The notes beneath the pieces were generated by a model that had not been told where the DNA came from, made no database searches, and saw only the letters and a program-made list of their open reading frames with translations. A stretch of DNA of 33,773 nucleotides from Pseudomonadota bacterium (lineage in GTDB: Bacteria; Pseudomonadota; Gammaproteobacteria; Legionellales; Legionellaceae), in contig JAJZSG010000005.1 in NCBI GenBank assembly GCA_021849905.1, positions 1 through 33,773 on the forward strand, written 5' to 3'. Every line of letters starts with the position of its first letter. The stretch's first letter is position 1. Positions 8,838 through 18,229 of the stretch are shown here, in pieces. The position numbers were made by a program, and so were the translations under genes.

Positions 8838-10238
8838 TTATTTTGGGAAAAAGACATTGACAATTAAGCCTTGTCCTCCAATCGGGGTGCTAAGCATTAC
8901 GCGCCCGTGATGTAGCATGCAAATTTGTTTAACAATAGCTAACCCAAGACCACTACCTGATGTTTTGTTGCCTAGCACACGAAAGAAACGCTCAAATACG
9001 CGTGCTTGCAATTCTTCCGGGATCCCAGGGCCGTTGTCTTGTACCTCGAGTACAATATTATTATCTTCCTGGTAAACGCGGACAATAACATGCCCATCTG
9101 TTCCACAATAACGAATGGCATTATCAACTAAATTTCGAATTAAAATACCGATAGCCGTGGTGTTTCCTTTGAAGTTAGGAACTTCTTCGTCCGGCTCAAA
9201 TTCAATTTCAATGTGTTTTTCAACGGCAGCAGGCACAAGCATGGCCAGAATATCGCGTGCGACTTTGACTAGGTTGACGTCATCCAAGTCGTTAATGTTG
9301 ATTGCCTCAGGAACCAGCTTATTCATGATTAGTAATTGCTGCACAATATGCGTGCTTCGATTGACACTGGAAATTAATTTTTCCAGAGCAATGTTTTTTT
9401 CTTTGATATCATTACTGTTTAGTGCGACCTGTGCTTGAGTTTTGATTGCGGCAAGTGGTGTGCGTAATTCGTGTGCTGCATCTGCCGTAAAACGTGTTTC
9501 TCGCTCAAAACCTTCTTTAAGACGAAAAAACAGGTTATTTAATTCGTCGACCAGTGGTTTTATTTCACTAGGTACTTCACTGATACTAACCGGCTCCAAA
9601 TGACTTGATTGACGATTGGATACTTCTCGAGCCACACGTTCAAGGCTCTTTAGACCACGACCAATGATAATCCAGATTAATAAACCCGATAGCGGAAAGG
9701 TGAGTAGAAGAATGTAAATATCATCTTTTGCGATACGCTTACCGAGCTCGTTTCGTGCATCCTGGGGTTCAGCAACAATGGTTCTTATTTTAGTGTTGGG
9801 ATTGTGTGTTGTAAACACGCGCCATTTTTCTGAGTTGACGTCTTTATCACTAAATCCATCGGTGTCCGCATTTTGGGGCATATTGGGTGCGTTTGATGAA
9901 TGTAATAATAATTTGCCGTCATCGGTTCTGACTTGAAAATTAAATTTATCGAGATAAAAATCGGATTTATCTTCATAGAAATGTGGTGGTGGGTAGTATT
10001 TTTCGACTTGTTTATGAATTTTTTCGATGGTTTTCTGTATTTTTTGCAACGGCCGTTTTTGTATATCATCACTTAACAAGGCTTGATAAGACAACGCCGA
10101 AACAGCCATTAATGTATCCAAATGGTCCTGTATTTCTTGCTGATCCAGATAATAGTTGCCGATGGCTGTTAACATAGTCGTTATGCCGATAGCAATGAGT
10201 AGATAGATAAGCAGGAATTTTCGTATAGACGATTTCAA
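8838..10238 (-). CDS. QseC/PmrB-like sensor histidine kinase
   Basis: H-box AAHELRTPLAAIKTQAQ, N-box NLVDNAIRYC, G-box DNGPGIPEE ... GSGLGLAIVKQI; two TM segments. Confidence 0.93.
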   Translation of the reverse strand: MKSSIRKFLLIYLLIAIGITTMLTAIGNYYLDQQEIQDHLDTLMAVSALSYQALLSDDIQKRPLQKIQKTIEKIHKQVEKYYPPPHFYEDKSDFYLDKFNFQVRTDDGKLLLHSSNAPNMPQNADTDGFSDKDVNSEKWRVFTTHNPNTKIRTIVAEPQDARNELGKRIAKDDIYILLLTFPLSGLLIWIIIGRGLKSLERVAREVSNRQSSHLEPVSISEVPSEIKPLVDELNNLFFRLKEGFERETRFTADAAHELRTPLAAIKTQAQVALNSNDIKEKNIALEKLISSVNRSTHIVQQLLIMNKLVPEAININDLDDVNLVKVARDILAMLVPAAVEKHIEIEFEPDEEVPNFKGNTTAIGILIRNLVDNAIRYCGTDGHVIVRVYQEDNNIVLEVQDNGPGIPEELQARVFERFFRVLGNKTSGSGLGLAIVKQICMLHHGRVMLSTPIGGQGLIVNVFFPK

Positions 10239-10244
10239 AGAAAT

Positions 10245-10919
10245 TTAGCCCCGTGTATTGTCTTTTTTTTCTGCCATGTACCCTATGCCACGAATAGTAC
10301 GAATAAAATTGGCATTGAGTTTCTTGCGTAAGTTATGAATATGCACCTCAAGGGTGTTGCTATCAACGTCTTCATCCCAGCCATAAATACTTTGCATGAG
10401 CTGGTCACGTGACAAAACTTGTCCATTGTTTTCTAATAGTTTTTGCAGCAGTGCAAATTCTCGGCGAGGAACGTTGATAAGGACGTCATCCATCATGACC
10501 GAGTGTGCAGCAGGGTCAAGTGTGATGTTCTGATATTGCAATACGGGATCAGCTCGTCCTTGTGAGCGCCTGATTAGCGCACGTATTCGAGCACTGAGTT
10601 CGTTTAAATCAAAGGGTTTGGTAATATAATCATCGGCACCACTATCAAGTCCTTTGATTCGGTCCTCTACTGACTCGCGTGCAGTTAATATAATAACTGG
10701 CGTGGGATTATTATCTTGCCTGATGCTTTGAAGCAGGCCAATTCCTGATAACCTGGGTAGACCTAAATCTAAAATGATGAGTTCAAAGGATTCCGTTTTA
10801 ATAGCCAAACGAGCTGATTCACCGTCTTTAAGCCAGTCTACAACGTAACCAAATTGACTAAGCCCCGTTTTAACGGCATCACCCAGTAACTCATCGTCTT
10901 CAACCAGTAGCAATCGCAT
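10245..10919 (-). CDS. OmpR-family response regulator, QseB/PmrA-like
   Basis: MRLLLVEDDELLGDAVKTGL, LDLGLPRLSG, TKPFDLNELSARIRALIRR, C-terminal wHTH RGIGYM. Confidence 0.93.
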   Translation of the reverse strand: MRLLLVEDDELLGDAVKTGLSQFGYVVDWLKDGESARLAIKTESFELIILDLGLPRLSGIGLLQSIRQDNNPTPVIILTARESVEDRIKGLDSGADDYITKPFDLNELSARIRALIRRSQGRADPVLQYQNITLDPAAHSVMMDDVLINVPRREFALLQKLLENNGQVLSRDQLMQSIYGWDEDVDSNTLEVHIHNLRKKLNANFIRTIRGIGYMAEKKDNTRG

Positions 10920-10929
10920 ATTTGCTCCT

Positions 10930-11478
10930 TTAACGGGACCCTTCTGTGGGTTGCTCTATGGCGTGGCGCGTTAAGTATATGGCTTGAATAAACACAAAAA
11001 CCAGCATAAAACCCGCACCGCCAAATAATTTGAAATTCACCCAAACATCCGTGTCATAATGGTAGGCAACGTAAAGATTTAATCCACCCATGATTGAGAA
11101 ATATAAAGCCCAGGCCGAGTTTAAACGCACCCATATTTTTTGTGGTAAATTGATATTGCCATCCATCATCTTTTGAATGAGCGTCTTTTTTCCAACAAAT
11201 TCAGATGCAATAAATGCAATCGCTGACAGCCAATAAATACCCGTTGGTTTCCACTTGATAAACCAGGGGTTATGAAAGAATAATGTGGCGCCACCTAAAA
11301 CAAGAATAAGCCCTAAGCTAATGACATGCATCTTCTCGTAACGTTTATGCTTAATTCGATGAAATACTACTTGTAAAAGAGACGCAGCCATTGCGACAGC
11401 TGTTGCTATATAAATGCCATAAAATTTATAGCAGATAAAAAATAAAACAATGGGAAAAAAATCAAAGAGCATTTTCAT
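10930..11478 (-). CDS. yciB: Inner membrane-spanning protein YciB (septation protein A family)
   Basis: [50 protein letters not shown]. Confidence 0.93.
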   Translation of the reverse strand: MKMLFDFFPIVLFFICYKFYGIYIATAVAMAASLLQVVFHRIKHKRYEKMHVISLGLILVLGGATLFFHNPWFIKWKPTGIYWLSAIAFIASEFVGKKTLIQKMMDGNINLPQKIWVRLNSAWALYFSIMGGLNLYVAYHYDTDVWVNFKLFGGAGFMLVFVFIQAIYLTRHAIEQPTEGSR

Positions 11479-11595
11479 GAAAATAACTTTATTTCTTAAA
11501 CATAGTTCAAGTATAACACAGAATTTCGTGCAGTCATTGCTGGCTATTATGGTCGGTTAATGACTGAGGCCGGATTGCAGATGCGAATGACTAAA

Positions 11596-13020
11596 TCAAC
11601 CTAATATAATATGTTGGCCCGGATGAATCAGGCTTTTTCTAAGCTCAGGATTTAGCCTCATTAAGTTTGTCACGCTTGTATGATTAATTTTGGCTATTTG
11701 ACTTAAAGTATCACCTGCTCTGACGACATAAGTACCCGTAGTTCGACTACGACGCCAAATCACCAACTGTTGTCCATGTTGTAGCGGTTTATTTGATTTT
11801 AATTTATTCCATATTCTGATTTGATTAGCGGATACACCATATTTTTTTTCTAAGGTCGTGTATGAGTCATATCGTTGAACAATATGCAGTATTTTGTAAT
11901 TCGTTAGCATCGTAAAATGAGGTTTTGGTTTGGCGGGTGATGCTGTTTTTGAGATAACTCTCATATTTTTTGTATTTGGAATGAGGACGTATTGTCCTTT
12001 TTTGACGGAATTTGATTTTAATTGATTGAGTTCTTTAATCAGGTTAATTGTTGTGTGATATCGTTGTGCGATTAAGTTTAAGTTATCTCCGGCACTGACT
12101 TGATGACGTGTCCAGCTGATGCGTTGATCTTCAGGAAAATTAGCCAAATTTCGGTTGAAATTTTCAACGCGATTTGCTGGGATCAATAGTTTGTAGGGAC
12201 GATAAGGCGCTGTGGCCCAACGGTTATATCCAGGATTTAGTTTAATCAGATCGTGATAGGAAATTCCAGCCAGTTTGGCCGCATGATTTAAATCAATTTG
12301 ACTGCCGATATTGACCTCTTCGAAATAGGGCGTGTGTGGAATGTCGGGTAGGGTTATTTTATAACGTTGTGGATTTTGTATAATTTCGGCTAAAGCCAGC
12401 AGGCGTGGAATATATGCCTTAGTTTCGTTTGGAACAGGTAATGACCAAAAGTTCACTTTGCGACTGGTTTGTTTGCTATTTTTTATTATGCGCGCCATCG
12501 TGCCTTCACCCGAATCATAGGCAGCGAATGCGAGTATCCAATCACCGTTAAAAAATTTATTTAAATATAATAAATAGTTCAATGCCGCATCGGTTGCTGG
12601 ACGAATACTTCGTCGGCCATCAAACCACCAATCTTGTTTTAACCCTAAATCAGTTCCTGTGCCAGGCATCAGCTGCCACAAACCGGCAGCTCCCGCACCT
12701 GAATAGGCAAAAGGATCGTAAGAACTTTCTATCATCGGAATCAGTGCAATTTCACCTGGCATATGGCGCTTTTTGATTTCAGTGAGGATGTGATACATGT
12801 AAGGTTCTGATTGCGCGAGTTTATTTAAATAGCTTGGATGTGAGATGAGCCAGCGCAATTGGTTTTGTACTTCGGGTTGTGTCACTTCATGGTTTAGTGA
12901 GAACTGATCGCGCAAAACATCCCACACATTAGGTGATGCTCTTGAAATAGCAGCTTCAGTTGAAAGAATGCTCAATGCGGTCAGGACGATACGGAATAAT
13001 CTATTTAATTTAGACGACAA
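11596..13020 (-). CDS. mltD: MltD-like membrane-bound lytic murein transglycosylase with LysM repeats
   Basis: SLT motif IALIPMIESSYDPFAYSGAGAAGLWQLMPGTG; C-terminal LysM segments (SAGDNLNLIAQRYHTT; VRAGDTLSQIAKINHTS). Confidence 0.9.
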   Translation of the reverse strand: MSSKLNRLFRIVLTALSILSTEAAISRASPNVWDVLRDQFSLNHEVTQPEVQNQLRWLISHPSYLNKLAQSEPYMYHILTEIKKRHMPGEIALIPMIESSYDPFAYSGAGAAGLWQLMPGTGTDLGLKQDWWFDGRRSIRPATDAALNYLLYLNKFFNGDWILAFAAYDSGEGTMARIIKNSKQTSRKVNFWSLPVPNETKAYIPRLLALAEIIQNPQRYKITLPDIPHTPYFEEVNIGSQIDLNHAAKLAGISYHDLIKLNPGYNRWATAPYRPYKLLIPANRVENFNRNLANFPEDQRISWTRHQVSAGDNLNLIAQRYHTTINLIKELNQLKSNSVKKGQYVLIPNTKNMRVISKTASPAKPKPHFTMLTNYKILHIVQRYDSYTTLEKKYGVSANQIRIWNKLKSNKPLQHGQQLVIWRRSRTTGTYVVRAGDTLSQIAKINHTSVTNLMRLNPELRKSLIHPGQHIILG

Positions 13021-13130
13021 TGCTACAGCCTGATTTAAAAAAACGATTATGCAGTCTACTAAATAAATTACAAGGAAGAAACCCTTTGTGGTTTATTTAC
13101 GATCTATTAGACTCTAATTGATGCGAATAG

Positions 13131-13898
13131 TTAACTGAATCGGTCTTTTTCTTCCCGTAACCGTTTAAAAATGCCTAAAGAGTCCGTTGGCAAAACTCCA
13201 TTTTTTAAAGCATAAGCATGCATTACCGATGAGTCTGTTCGTAAAAAAGGGTTTATGTTTTTTTCTATTTCAATGGTTGATGGTAACGATAGGGTATTGG
13301 GATTATTGTTTAATGCGATGGCTTTGGCTTTAATATCGAGGTTATGAGGCTCAATCGTTGCCGCAAAGCGTAAATTTTGACGTGTATATTCATGCCCACA
13401 ATAGACTTCGGTTTGGTTTGGTAAGTTTTTTAGCACATACAACGAGTGATGTAAGGCCTCGATCGTGCCATCAAATACACGACCGCAGCCCCCAGAAAAT
13501 AATGTGTCTCCACAGAATAACCAGTTCACTTGTTTCTCGTAGTAACAGATATGTGAATTGGTGTGTCCAGGTGTCATTAAGACCTGAAAAACAAAACCAT
13601 CGATTGCGATAACTGCATCAGAATCAACGGTTTTTTTGGGAAAGGGGATACGTCGGTCATCAGGTGCATAGACAGTTGCATTTGGAAACGTTTCTAGTAA
13701 TTTACCGACACCACCAATGTGATCGGAATGATGATGAGTCAGCAGAATATGGTCTAGTCTTAGAGCATGTTTAAAGGCATGAGCTAATACTGGTGCGGCA
13801 TCTCCTGGATCAATGCAAGTCATGCTTTGTAGCTTTATATGTTCAATAACCCAGATATAATTATCTTGAAAAGCGGGCAGTGCAATGGGTTTAATCAT
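13131..13898 (-). CDS. gloB: Hydroxyacylglutathione hydrolase (glyoxalase II)
   Basis: PAFQDNYIWVI, LTHHHSDHIGG, TPGHTNSHICYY, FCGDTLFSGGCGRVFDGT. Confidence 0.96.
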   Translation of the reverse strand: MIKPIALPAFQDNYIWVIEHIKLQSMTCIDPGDAAPVLAHAFKHALRLDHILLTHHHSDHIGGVGKLLETFPNATVYAPDDRRIPFPKKTVDSDAVIAIDGFVFQVLMTPGHTNSHICYYEKQVNWLFCGDTLFSGGCGRVFDGTIEALHHSLYVLKNLPNQTEVYCGHEYTRQNLRFAATIEPHNLDIKAKAIALNNNPNTLSLPSTIEIEKNINPFLRTDSSVMHAYALKNGVLPTDSLGIFKRLREEKDRFS

Positions 13899-14734
13899 GA
13901 TTTAACGGTTTCCATTGAATACGATGAAACGCCAGGGTTTAAAATTTTACGTAACGCTTGCAAGATTAATTTTAATTCTTCAGCGAGTACAAAAGGGGGA
14001 TTAATAATCCATAAACCACAACCCGTCATGCCCGGTTTATCTGCCGCTGTTAAATAAAATTCGACTCGTAAACTATTTTCAGCACCAATATTGCTAAGCC
14101 CTTTGAGTAATTGTTGATGGGTTTTGTTATCAACCATGGGGTACCATAAACAATATACACCAGTAGCAAACCGTTTATACGCTGTTTTAAGTGCCGTCGG
14201 GATGTGACGATAGTCTGTTTTAACCTCATAAGAAGGGTCAAGAAAAATTAAACCACGTCTCTCAGGCGGTGGTAAAAGAGCGTCTAGATTGTCTAAGCCG
14301 TCCTGATCACTGTAAAAAACGCGCTTGCCTTGTTTAGGCAATTGATTCAAGTAGGCGAACTCACCAGAATGCAATTCACTGAAGAATAATCGGTCTTTAA
14401 GGCGTAGGATTTGAATGGCGAGCTCAGGCGATCCCGGATAATAACGAAGTTTATCTTTTTCTATATTGACGTTTTCGATAGCACTTAAATAAGGTTTGAA
14501 TACCGCTGGTAGTTCTTTACGATTTTTCCAAACCAATTCAATGCCATGGTTCGATTCCCCTGTTTTTAGTGACTGACTACTTTTTATGTCATATAGGCCA
14601 CGACCTGAATGGGTTTCAAGGTACAGCAAGGGTTTATCTTTTTGAATCATATAATGCAGTAATCGTGAGAGAACGACATGTTTAACGACATCTGCAAAAT
14701 TGCCAGCATGGTAACCGTGTTGATAGCTAAGCAT
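13895..14734 (-). CDS. rlmJ: 23S rRNA (adenine(2030)-N(6))-methyltransferase RlmJ
   Basis: MLSYQHGYHAGNFADVVKHVVL, ETHSGRGLYDI, RRGLIFLDPSYE. Confidence 0.96.
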   Translation of the reverse strand: MLSYQHGYHAGNFADVVKHVVLSRLLHYMIQKDKPLLYLETHSGRGLYDIKSSQSLKTGESNHGIELVWKNRKELPAVFKPYLSAIENVNIEKDKLRYYPGSPELAIQILRLKDRLFFSELHSGEFAYLNQLPKQGKRVFYSDQDGLDNLDALLPPPERRGLIFLDPSYEVKTDYRHIPTALKTAYKRFATGVYCLWYPMVDNKTHQQLLKGLSNIGAENSLRVEFYLTAADKPGMTGCGLWIINPPFVLAEELKLILQALRKILNPGVSSYSMETVKS

Positions 14735-14862
14735 AGTGTGAGACCTGATTGGAGAAAGGGCGAGTATAGCATCTCACGTTGCGATTAAATTTATTGAATA
14801 ATAATTAACAACAATGATTTTATTTTATTCTATAATATAATATAATCTAACGGAATAACTTT

Positions 14863-15018
14863 TATAGTAATGGACAGGGGTGTCCCATTAAAAAATTCTT
14901 ATGCTACCTGGTTTTAGACGAACCCGCTCCTGCGATCATCGCGCACATCCTTGTGCGCGATGGTTTTCAACTCAGGCACCATAAGAATTTTTTAATGGGA
15001 TACCCCTATAGTAATGGA
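14863..15018. mobile_element. MITE-like element (TIR core 14877-15006) flanked by 12-bp direct repeats TATAGTAATGGA (14863-14874 and 15007-15018)
   Basis: Left GGGGTGTCCCATTAAAAAATTCTTATG and right (rc) GGGGTATCCCATTAAAAAATTCTTATG differ at one base in 27; inner 10-bp hairpin catcgcgcac-atcctt-gtgcgcgatg at 14937-14962; no ORF inside. Confidence 0.8.
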
Positions 15019-15026
15019 GAGCAGAT

Positions 15027-15287
15027 ATGAAGACCTATACAACAACGAATAAAATACTTTTAGTCTTAGCTACCATGCTCACTTTATCCGCTTGTACAAA
15101 TACAGAGGTTGGAACTGCAGTGGGTGGTGCAACTGGTGCTGGTTTGGGATATGCCGTGGGTGGTGGCTGGGGTTCTGTGATTGGAGGAGGAGCCGGTGCT
15201 TTGATAGGTAATCAAATCGGTAGCAGTCAAACGAATCGTTATTATCAACACCGATATTATCGAAATGGTTATCGTTATGGTTATTAA
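15027..15287 (+). CDS. Glycine-zipper outer membrane lipoprotein
   Basis: Signal peptide with lipobox LSAC; VGGATGAGLGYAVGGGWGSVIGGGAGALIGNQIG; SD GGAG before ATG 15027. Confidence 0.88.
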   Translation: MKTYTTTNKILLVLATMLTLSACTNTEVGTAVGGATGAGLGYAVGGGWGSVIGGGAGALIGNQIGSSQTNRYYQHRYYRNGYRYGY

Positions 15288-15302
15288 TCAATTAAATTGA
15301 AG

Positions 15303-15385
15303 TTAGCCATTGTGTAGTTTGTGACGCCCAGCTCATGGGAACGAAGTTCAAAATCGTTGGACGTTACAAGCTACACAACGGCTAA
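15303..15385. repeat. Long imperfect inverted repeat (28-nt arms), possible bidirectional terminator or small repeat element
   Basis: Left TTAGCCATTGTGTAGTTTGTGACGCCCA vs right (rc) TTAGCCGTTGTGTAGCTTGTAACGTCCA; four differences, all transitions. Confidence 0.75.
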
Positions 15386-15390
15386 AATAA

Positions 15391-16323
15391 TCAAATTGTA
15401 TTCAAACGCTCATTAACAACACTAACCACAATATCACCGTCCTTGTTTTTCAATCGTTTTAGTAAGGTATAAACGGTTAGATGACTTGTATTAAGAGATG
15501 TATTGGCTACTGATAAAAAATAGTGGCTTTCAATGGTCACTTGTTCGCTCGGTATGTCTAGTTTTTTCAATAATTGACTGATTTTAATTAAGTTTGCGAT
15601 GCCTTTTTTTCCTCTTTTTGATAAAATTTCATCAACTTGTGATTCATTAAGGCCATTACCCAAAGACTTTAGAAGGGTTGTGGATGCCGTATTGATATTA
15701 ACCGGTGTAATTTCCGGTAAAGCGGTTAAGTACGGTATTAATGTTTCATAACGTGGAGCTGTTACACTATAAACCATGCGAAATTCGGATGGTGTTTGCA
15801 TGGGTTGAAAGGCGGGATAGTAGGCTGGTTTTTGTTTAGTGTAGAAATCCAAAAATGGGTCTTGCTCACGTTCAGGTTGATAGGCACCAATCCAGTTTTT
15901 TGTGGCTTTGAAAATGAGTTTAAATTGTGAAGGTTCATTTTTTTCGGCGGTATTTTCTAGTAAATGATAAAAAATAGATTGTAGTTTTTCATCTTGCAAA
16001 TTATTGATGTTAAACCGTGACTGCATGTCAATTAAAGCGCCTGAGGTCAGTATGTCAGGGTAGATATGCTTAAGTTGTGTGGGAAATTGGCTGACTTGTC
16101 CTGTTTTATTCGCTGTGGTAAACGTAACTTTTTTGTTCGCTAATTTTTCCATGGCCCACCAGGTCACGGCTTGCGACGCCAGGTATAATTTATCACTCGT
16201 CATGCTCGTTTGCGTTCTATGAATGTCCCACTGCACACGAGTACTCATTGCTGTTGCCGCAATGGCAACCAACGTCATGATAAACAAAGCGGAAATTAAA
16301 GCACTGCCTCGATTACGTGACAT
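15391..16323 (-). CDS. gspK: Type II secretion minor pseudopilin GspK
   Basis: GSALISALFIMTLVAIAATAMSTRVQWDIHRT; NINTAS motif; last gene of F-G-H-I-J-K block. Confidence 0.92.
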   Translation of the reverse strand: MSRNRGSALISALFIMTLVAIAATAMSTRVQWDIHRTQTSMTSDKLYLASQAVTWWAMEKLANKKVTFTTANKTGQVSQFPTQLKHIYPDILTSGALIDMQSRFNINNLQDEKLQSIFYHLLENTAEKNEPSQFKLIFKATKNWIGAYQPEREQDPFLDFYTKQKPAYYPAFQPMQTPSEFRMVYSVTAPRYETLIPYLTALPEITPVNINTASTTLLKSLGNGLNESQVDEILSKRGKKGIANLIKISQLLKKLDIPSEQVTIESHYFLSVANTSLNTSHLTVYTLLKRLKNKDGDIVVSVVNERLNTI

Positions 16324-16927
16324 ACAAGGCCCCCGGAATAATAAACAGTAAGCTCATGTTTCCCCAGTCATTTAAATTCAATGTAAGCTGTATGGCTGTC
16401 GGTAGTTTTTCTTGTTTTTGGTCTGGTCTTAGGGCGTAGCTCTCCCAAAAAGGCAGTATTTGTTTATCTCGTGTTAGATAATTAAAACTACATTCGCTTA
16501 CGTTATCGAGAAGGGGGGTGTCTTGGTAGTTTGAACGATTGGGTCCATCCAAGGTGTTCCAACGCCGTCGAATGAAGCTTCCGTTTTTGCACAAATAGGC
16601 CACGCGAACCAAGGTGCTGGAAGGCGTTCGCGTATTGGTATTTAATGCGCCTCCTCGCGTAAACTCCAGATAGTCTGCTTGACCTATAAAGGCTGCGAAT
16701 TCATGCAATTCATTACCGAGAATCGCGCGTGGCATGAGCTGTTGTGTATCTCGGTTAACCAAAGTCATCGTTAGCTGTAAGCTGTTTAATCGGTCAGACT
16801 GAGAGGTCACGCGGGTGCGTGTATTAAAAGCGTGTTGCATTGCAAATGCGGTTATTGTTGCGAGAATTGCAAAGACAGATAGGGCTATCAGAATTTCAAG
16901 TAAGGTAAACCCTCGAGTTTTTCTCAT
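16313..16927 (-). CDS. gspJ: Type II secretion minor pseudopilin GspJ
   Basis: Prepilin motif RGFTLLEILIALSVFAIL; position in operon. Confidence 0.92.
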   Translation of the reverse strand: MRKTRGFTLLEILIALSVFAILATITAFAMQHAFNTRTRVTSQSDRLNSLQLTMTLVNRDTQQLMPRAILGNELHEFAAFIGQADYLEFTRGGALNTNTRTPSSTLVRVAYLCKNGSFIRRRWNTLDGPNRSNYQDTPLLDNVSECSFNYLTRDKQILPFWESYALRPDQKQEKLPTAIQLTLNLNDWGNMSLLFIIPGALYVT

Positions 16928-17295
16928 GGTTTTCGCCTAAAGGCAATGAGTTCGTCATCAAAAGGACCGTTTGGATTTTTACTTAAGGTAATCTTGATTT
17001 CTTGTACCTTTTTTATGGTGGTGTTGTGTAATGAAGTTCGCCAATACCACTTTTGTCCTAGCATGGTCGTTGTATTGGTGATTTCCTGGTTATCAGGTAC
17101 AGTTAAGACGCCGAGTTGTATCGCTGTAACGGCTTGCATAGCAACCCAATGGCTAATAGATTTGTCTTTTATTCGTCCGGTGGTTGTCACGGTTTGTGCG
17201 GTGGATTTAATTAATGCCGTTAATGCAATAGCAATCACGGATAATGCCAGTAAAACTTCGATAAGTGTAAAACCCCTTGCTTGCTTAATTTTCAT
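16924..17295 (-). CDS. gspI: Type II secretion minor pseudopilin GspI
   Basis: Prepilin motif RGFTLIEVLLALSVIAIALTALIK; 4-bp overlaps with neighbours. Confidence 0.93.
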   Translation of the reverse strand: MKIKQARGFTLIEVLLALSVIAIALTALIKSTAQTVTTTGRIKDKSISHWVAMQAVTAIQLGVLTVPDNQEITNTTTMLGQKWYWRTSLHNTTIKKVQEIKITLSKNPNGPFDDELIAFRRKP

Positions 17296-17795
17296 GGCGA
17301 TTTTTCAATATCAAGATGCATGGTGCCATTTTGCTTTCCGATGATTGTGGCTATCAAGACGTTTTTTGTCGAACTAAACGTCAGTGTGAAGGGCGTCATA
17401 TCACCCGTTGAATTGAATAGGATGAGGGAGTCACCTGATTTCGTTGTGATCAGATGGGGTATGAGGCCTTTTGGAAATAATTGAGGGTGAAAGACGCTGT
17501 TCATCGGCATGGCAGACCAGCCTGTTTTTTTCTGGAAACGAAGGACTTGGTAGCGCGTTTTATCCAGACGAATGCCTAATGTGATATTTTCCAATATGGC
17601 TTCTTGTTGTGCCAGTTTGACATAGTTTGTAAATTGCTCGGCAGCGACAACAATGCTTCGTTTCTCACCAAAATCACCAAAGGCTAATAGGGTAAAGCCC
17701 AGGGTGATGCCAATAATTAATAGCACCACCAGGATTTCAATCAGCGTAAAACCACGTTGATAAGATGACCGTAACGCCGAGTCAATTCGACGCAT
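17292..17795 (-). CDS. gspH: Type II secretion minor pseudopilin GspH
   Basis: Prepilin motif RGFTLIEILVVLLIIGITLGF; position in operon. Confidence 0.92.
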   Translation of the reverse strand: MRRIDSALRSSYQRGFTLIEILVVLLIIGITLGFTLLAFGDFGEKRSIVVAAEQFTNYVKLAQQEAILENITLGIRLDKTRYQVLRFQKKTGWSAMPMNSVFHPQLFPKGLIPHLITTKSGDSLILFNSTGDMTPFTLTFSSTKNVLIATIIGKQNGTMHLDIEKSP

Positions 17796-18218
17796 TTATT
17801 GCCCTGCAGTCCAGTTCCCAATCTCGGCATTAATACCCGTGCCACCCGGTTGACCTGCTGCACCATAAGTAAACACATCGACTTCTTCATGTTGACCTGG
17901 GTTTAAATATAAATAATCACGTCCCCATGGGTCTTTAGGCAAGGATTTAAGATAACTTTGCCAATGAGAGGGTGTGGGTGTGCTGGCGGGTTTTTCAACG
18001 AGCGCCAATAAGCCTTGATCCGTTGATGGATAAAATCCATTATCGAGTTTGTATAAGTCGAGCGCGCCTTGAATGGCTAATACGTCTTGTTTTGCTTTCA
18101 CAATCCGAGCTTCATCCGGTCTGCTGATGATTTTTGGCACGACAAGGGCTGCTAGAATACCCAGAATGACGACCACTACCATGATTTCAATGAGCGAAAA
18201 GCCTCGTTGTTTTTGCAT
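17796..18218 (-). CDS. gspG: Type II secretion major pseudopilin GspG
   Basis: RGFSLIEIMVVVVILGILAALVVPKI; YPSTDQGLLALV; PKDPWGRDYLYLNPGQH. Confidence 0.97.
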   Translation of the reverse strand: MQKQRGFSLIEIMVVVVILGILAALVVPKIISRPDEARIVKAKQDVLAIQGALDLYKLDNGFYPSTDQGLLALVEKPASTPTPSHWQSYLKSLPKDPWGRDYLYLNPGQHEEVDVFTYGAAGQPGGTGINAEIGNWTAGQ

Positions 18219-18229
18219 TTAACATACTC

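Noticed and set aside
9785-10072. 95-aa alternative-frame ORF inside the sensor kinase
   Set aside because: Same-strand shadow frame of the kinase periplasmic region; no homologous motif
14875-15006. Considered whether the hairpin-rich region is a riboswitch or a structured ncRNA
   Set aside because: Near-perfect terminal inverted repeats with flanking direct repeats fit a MITE-like insertion better; no known riboswitch motif seen
15079-15291. 70-aa antisense ORF over the glycine-zipper gene (N/H/D-rich)
   Set aside because: Composition is the antisense of Gly/Tyr-rich repeats; not an independent gene
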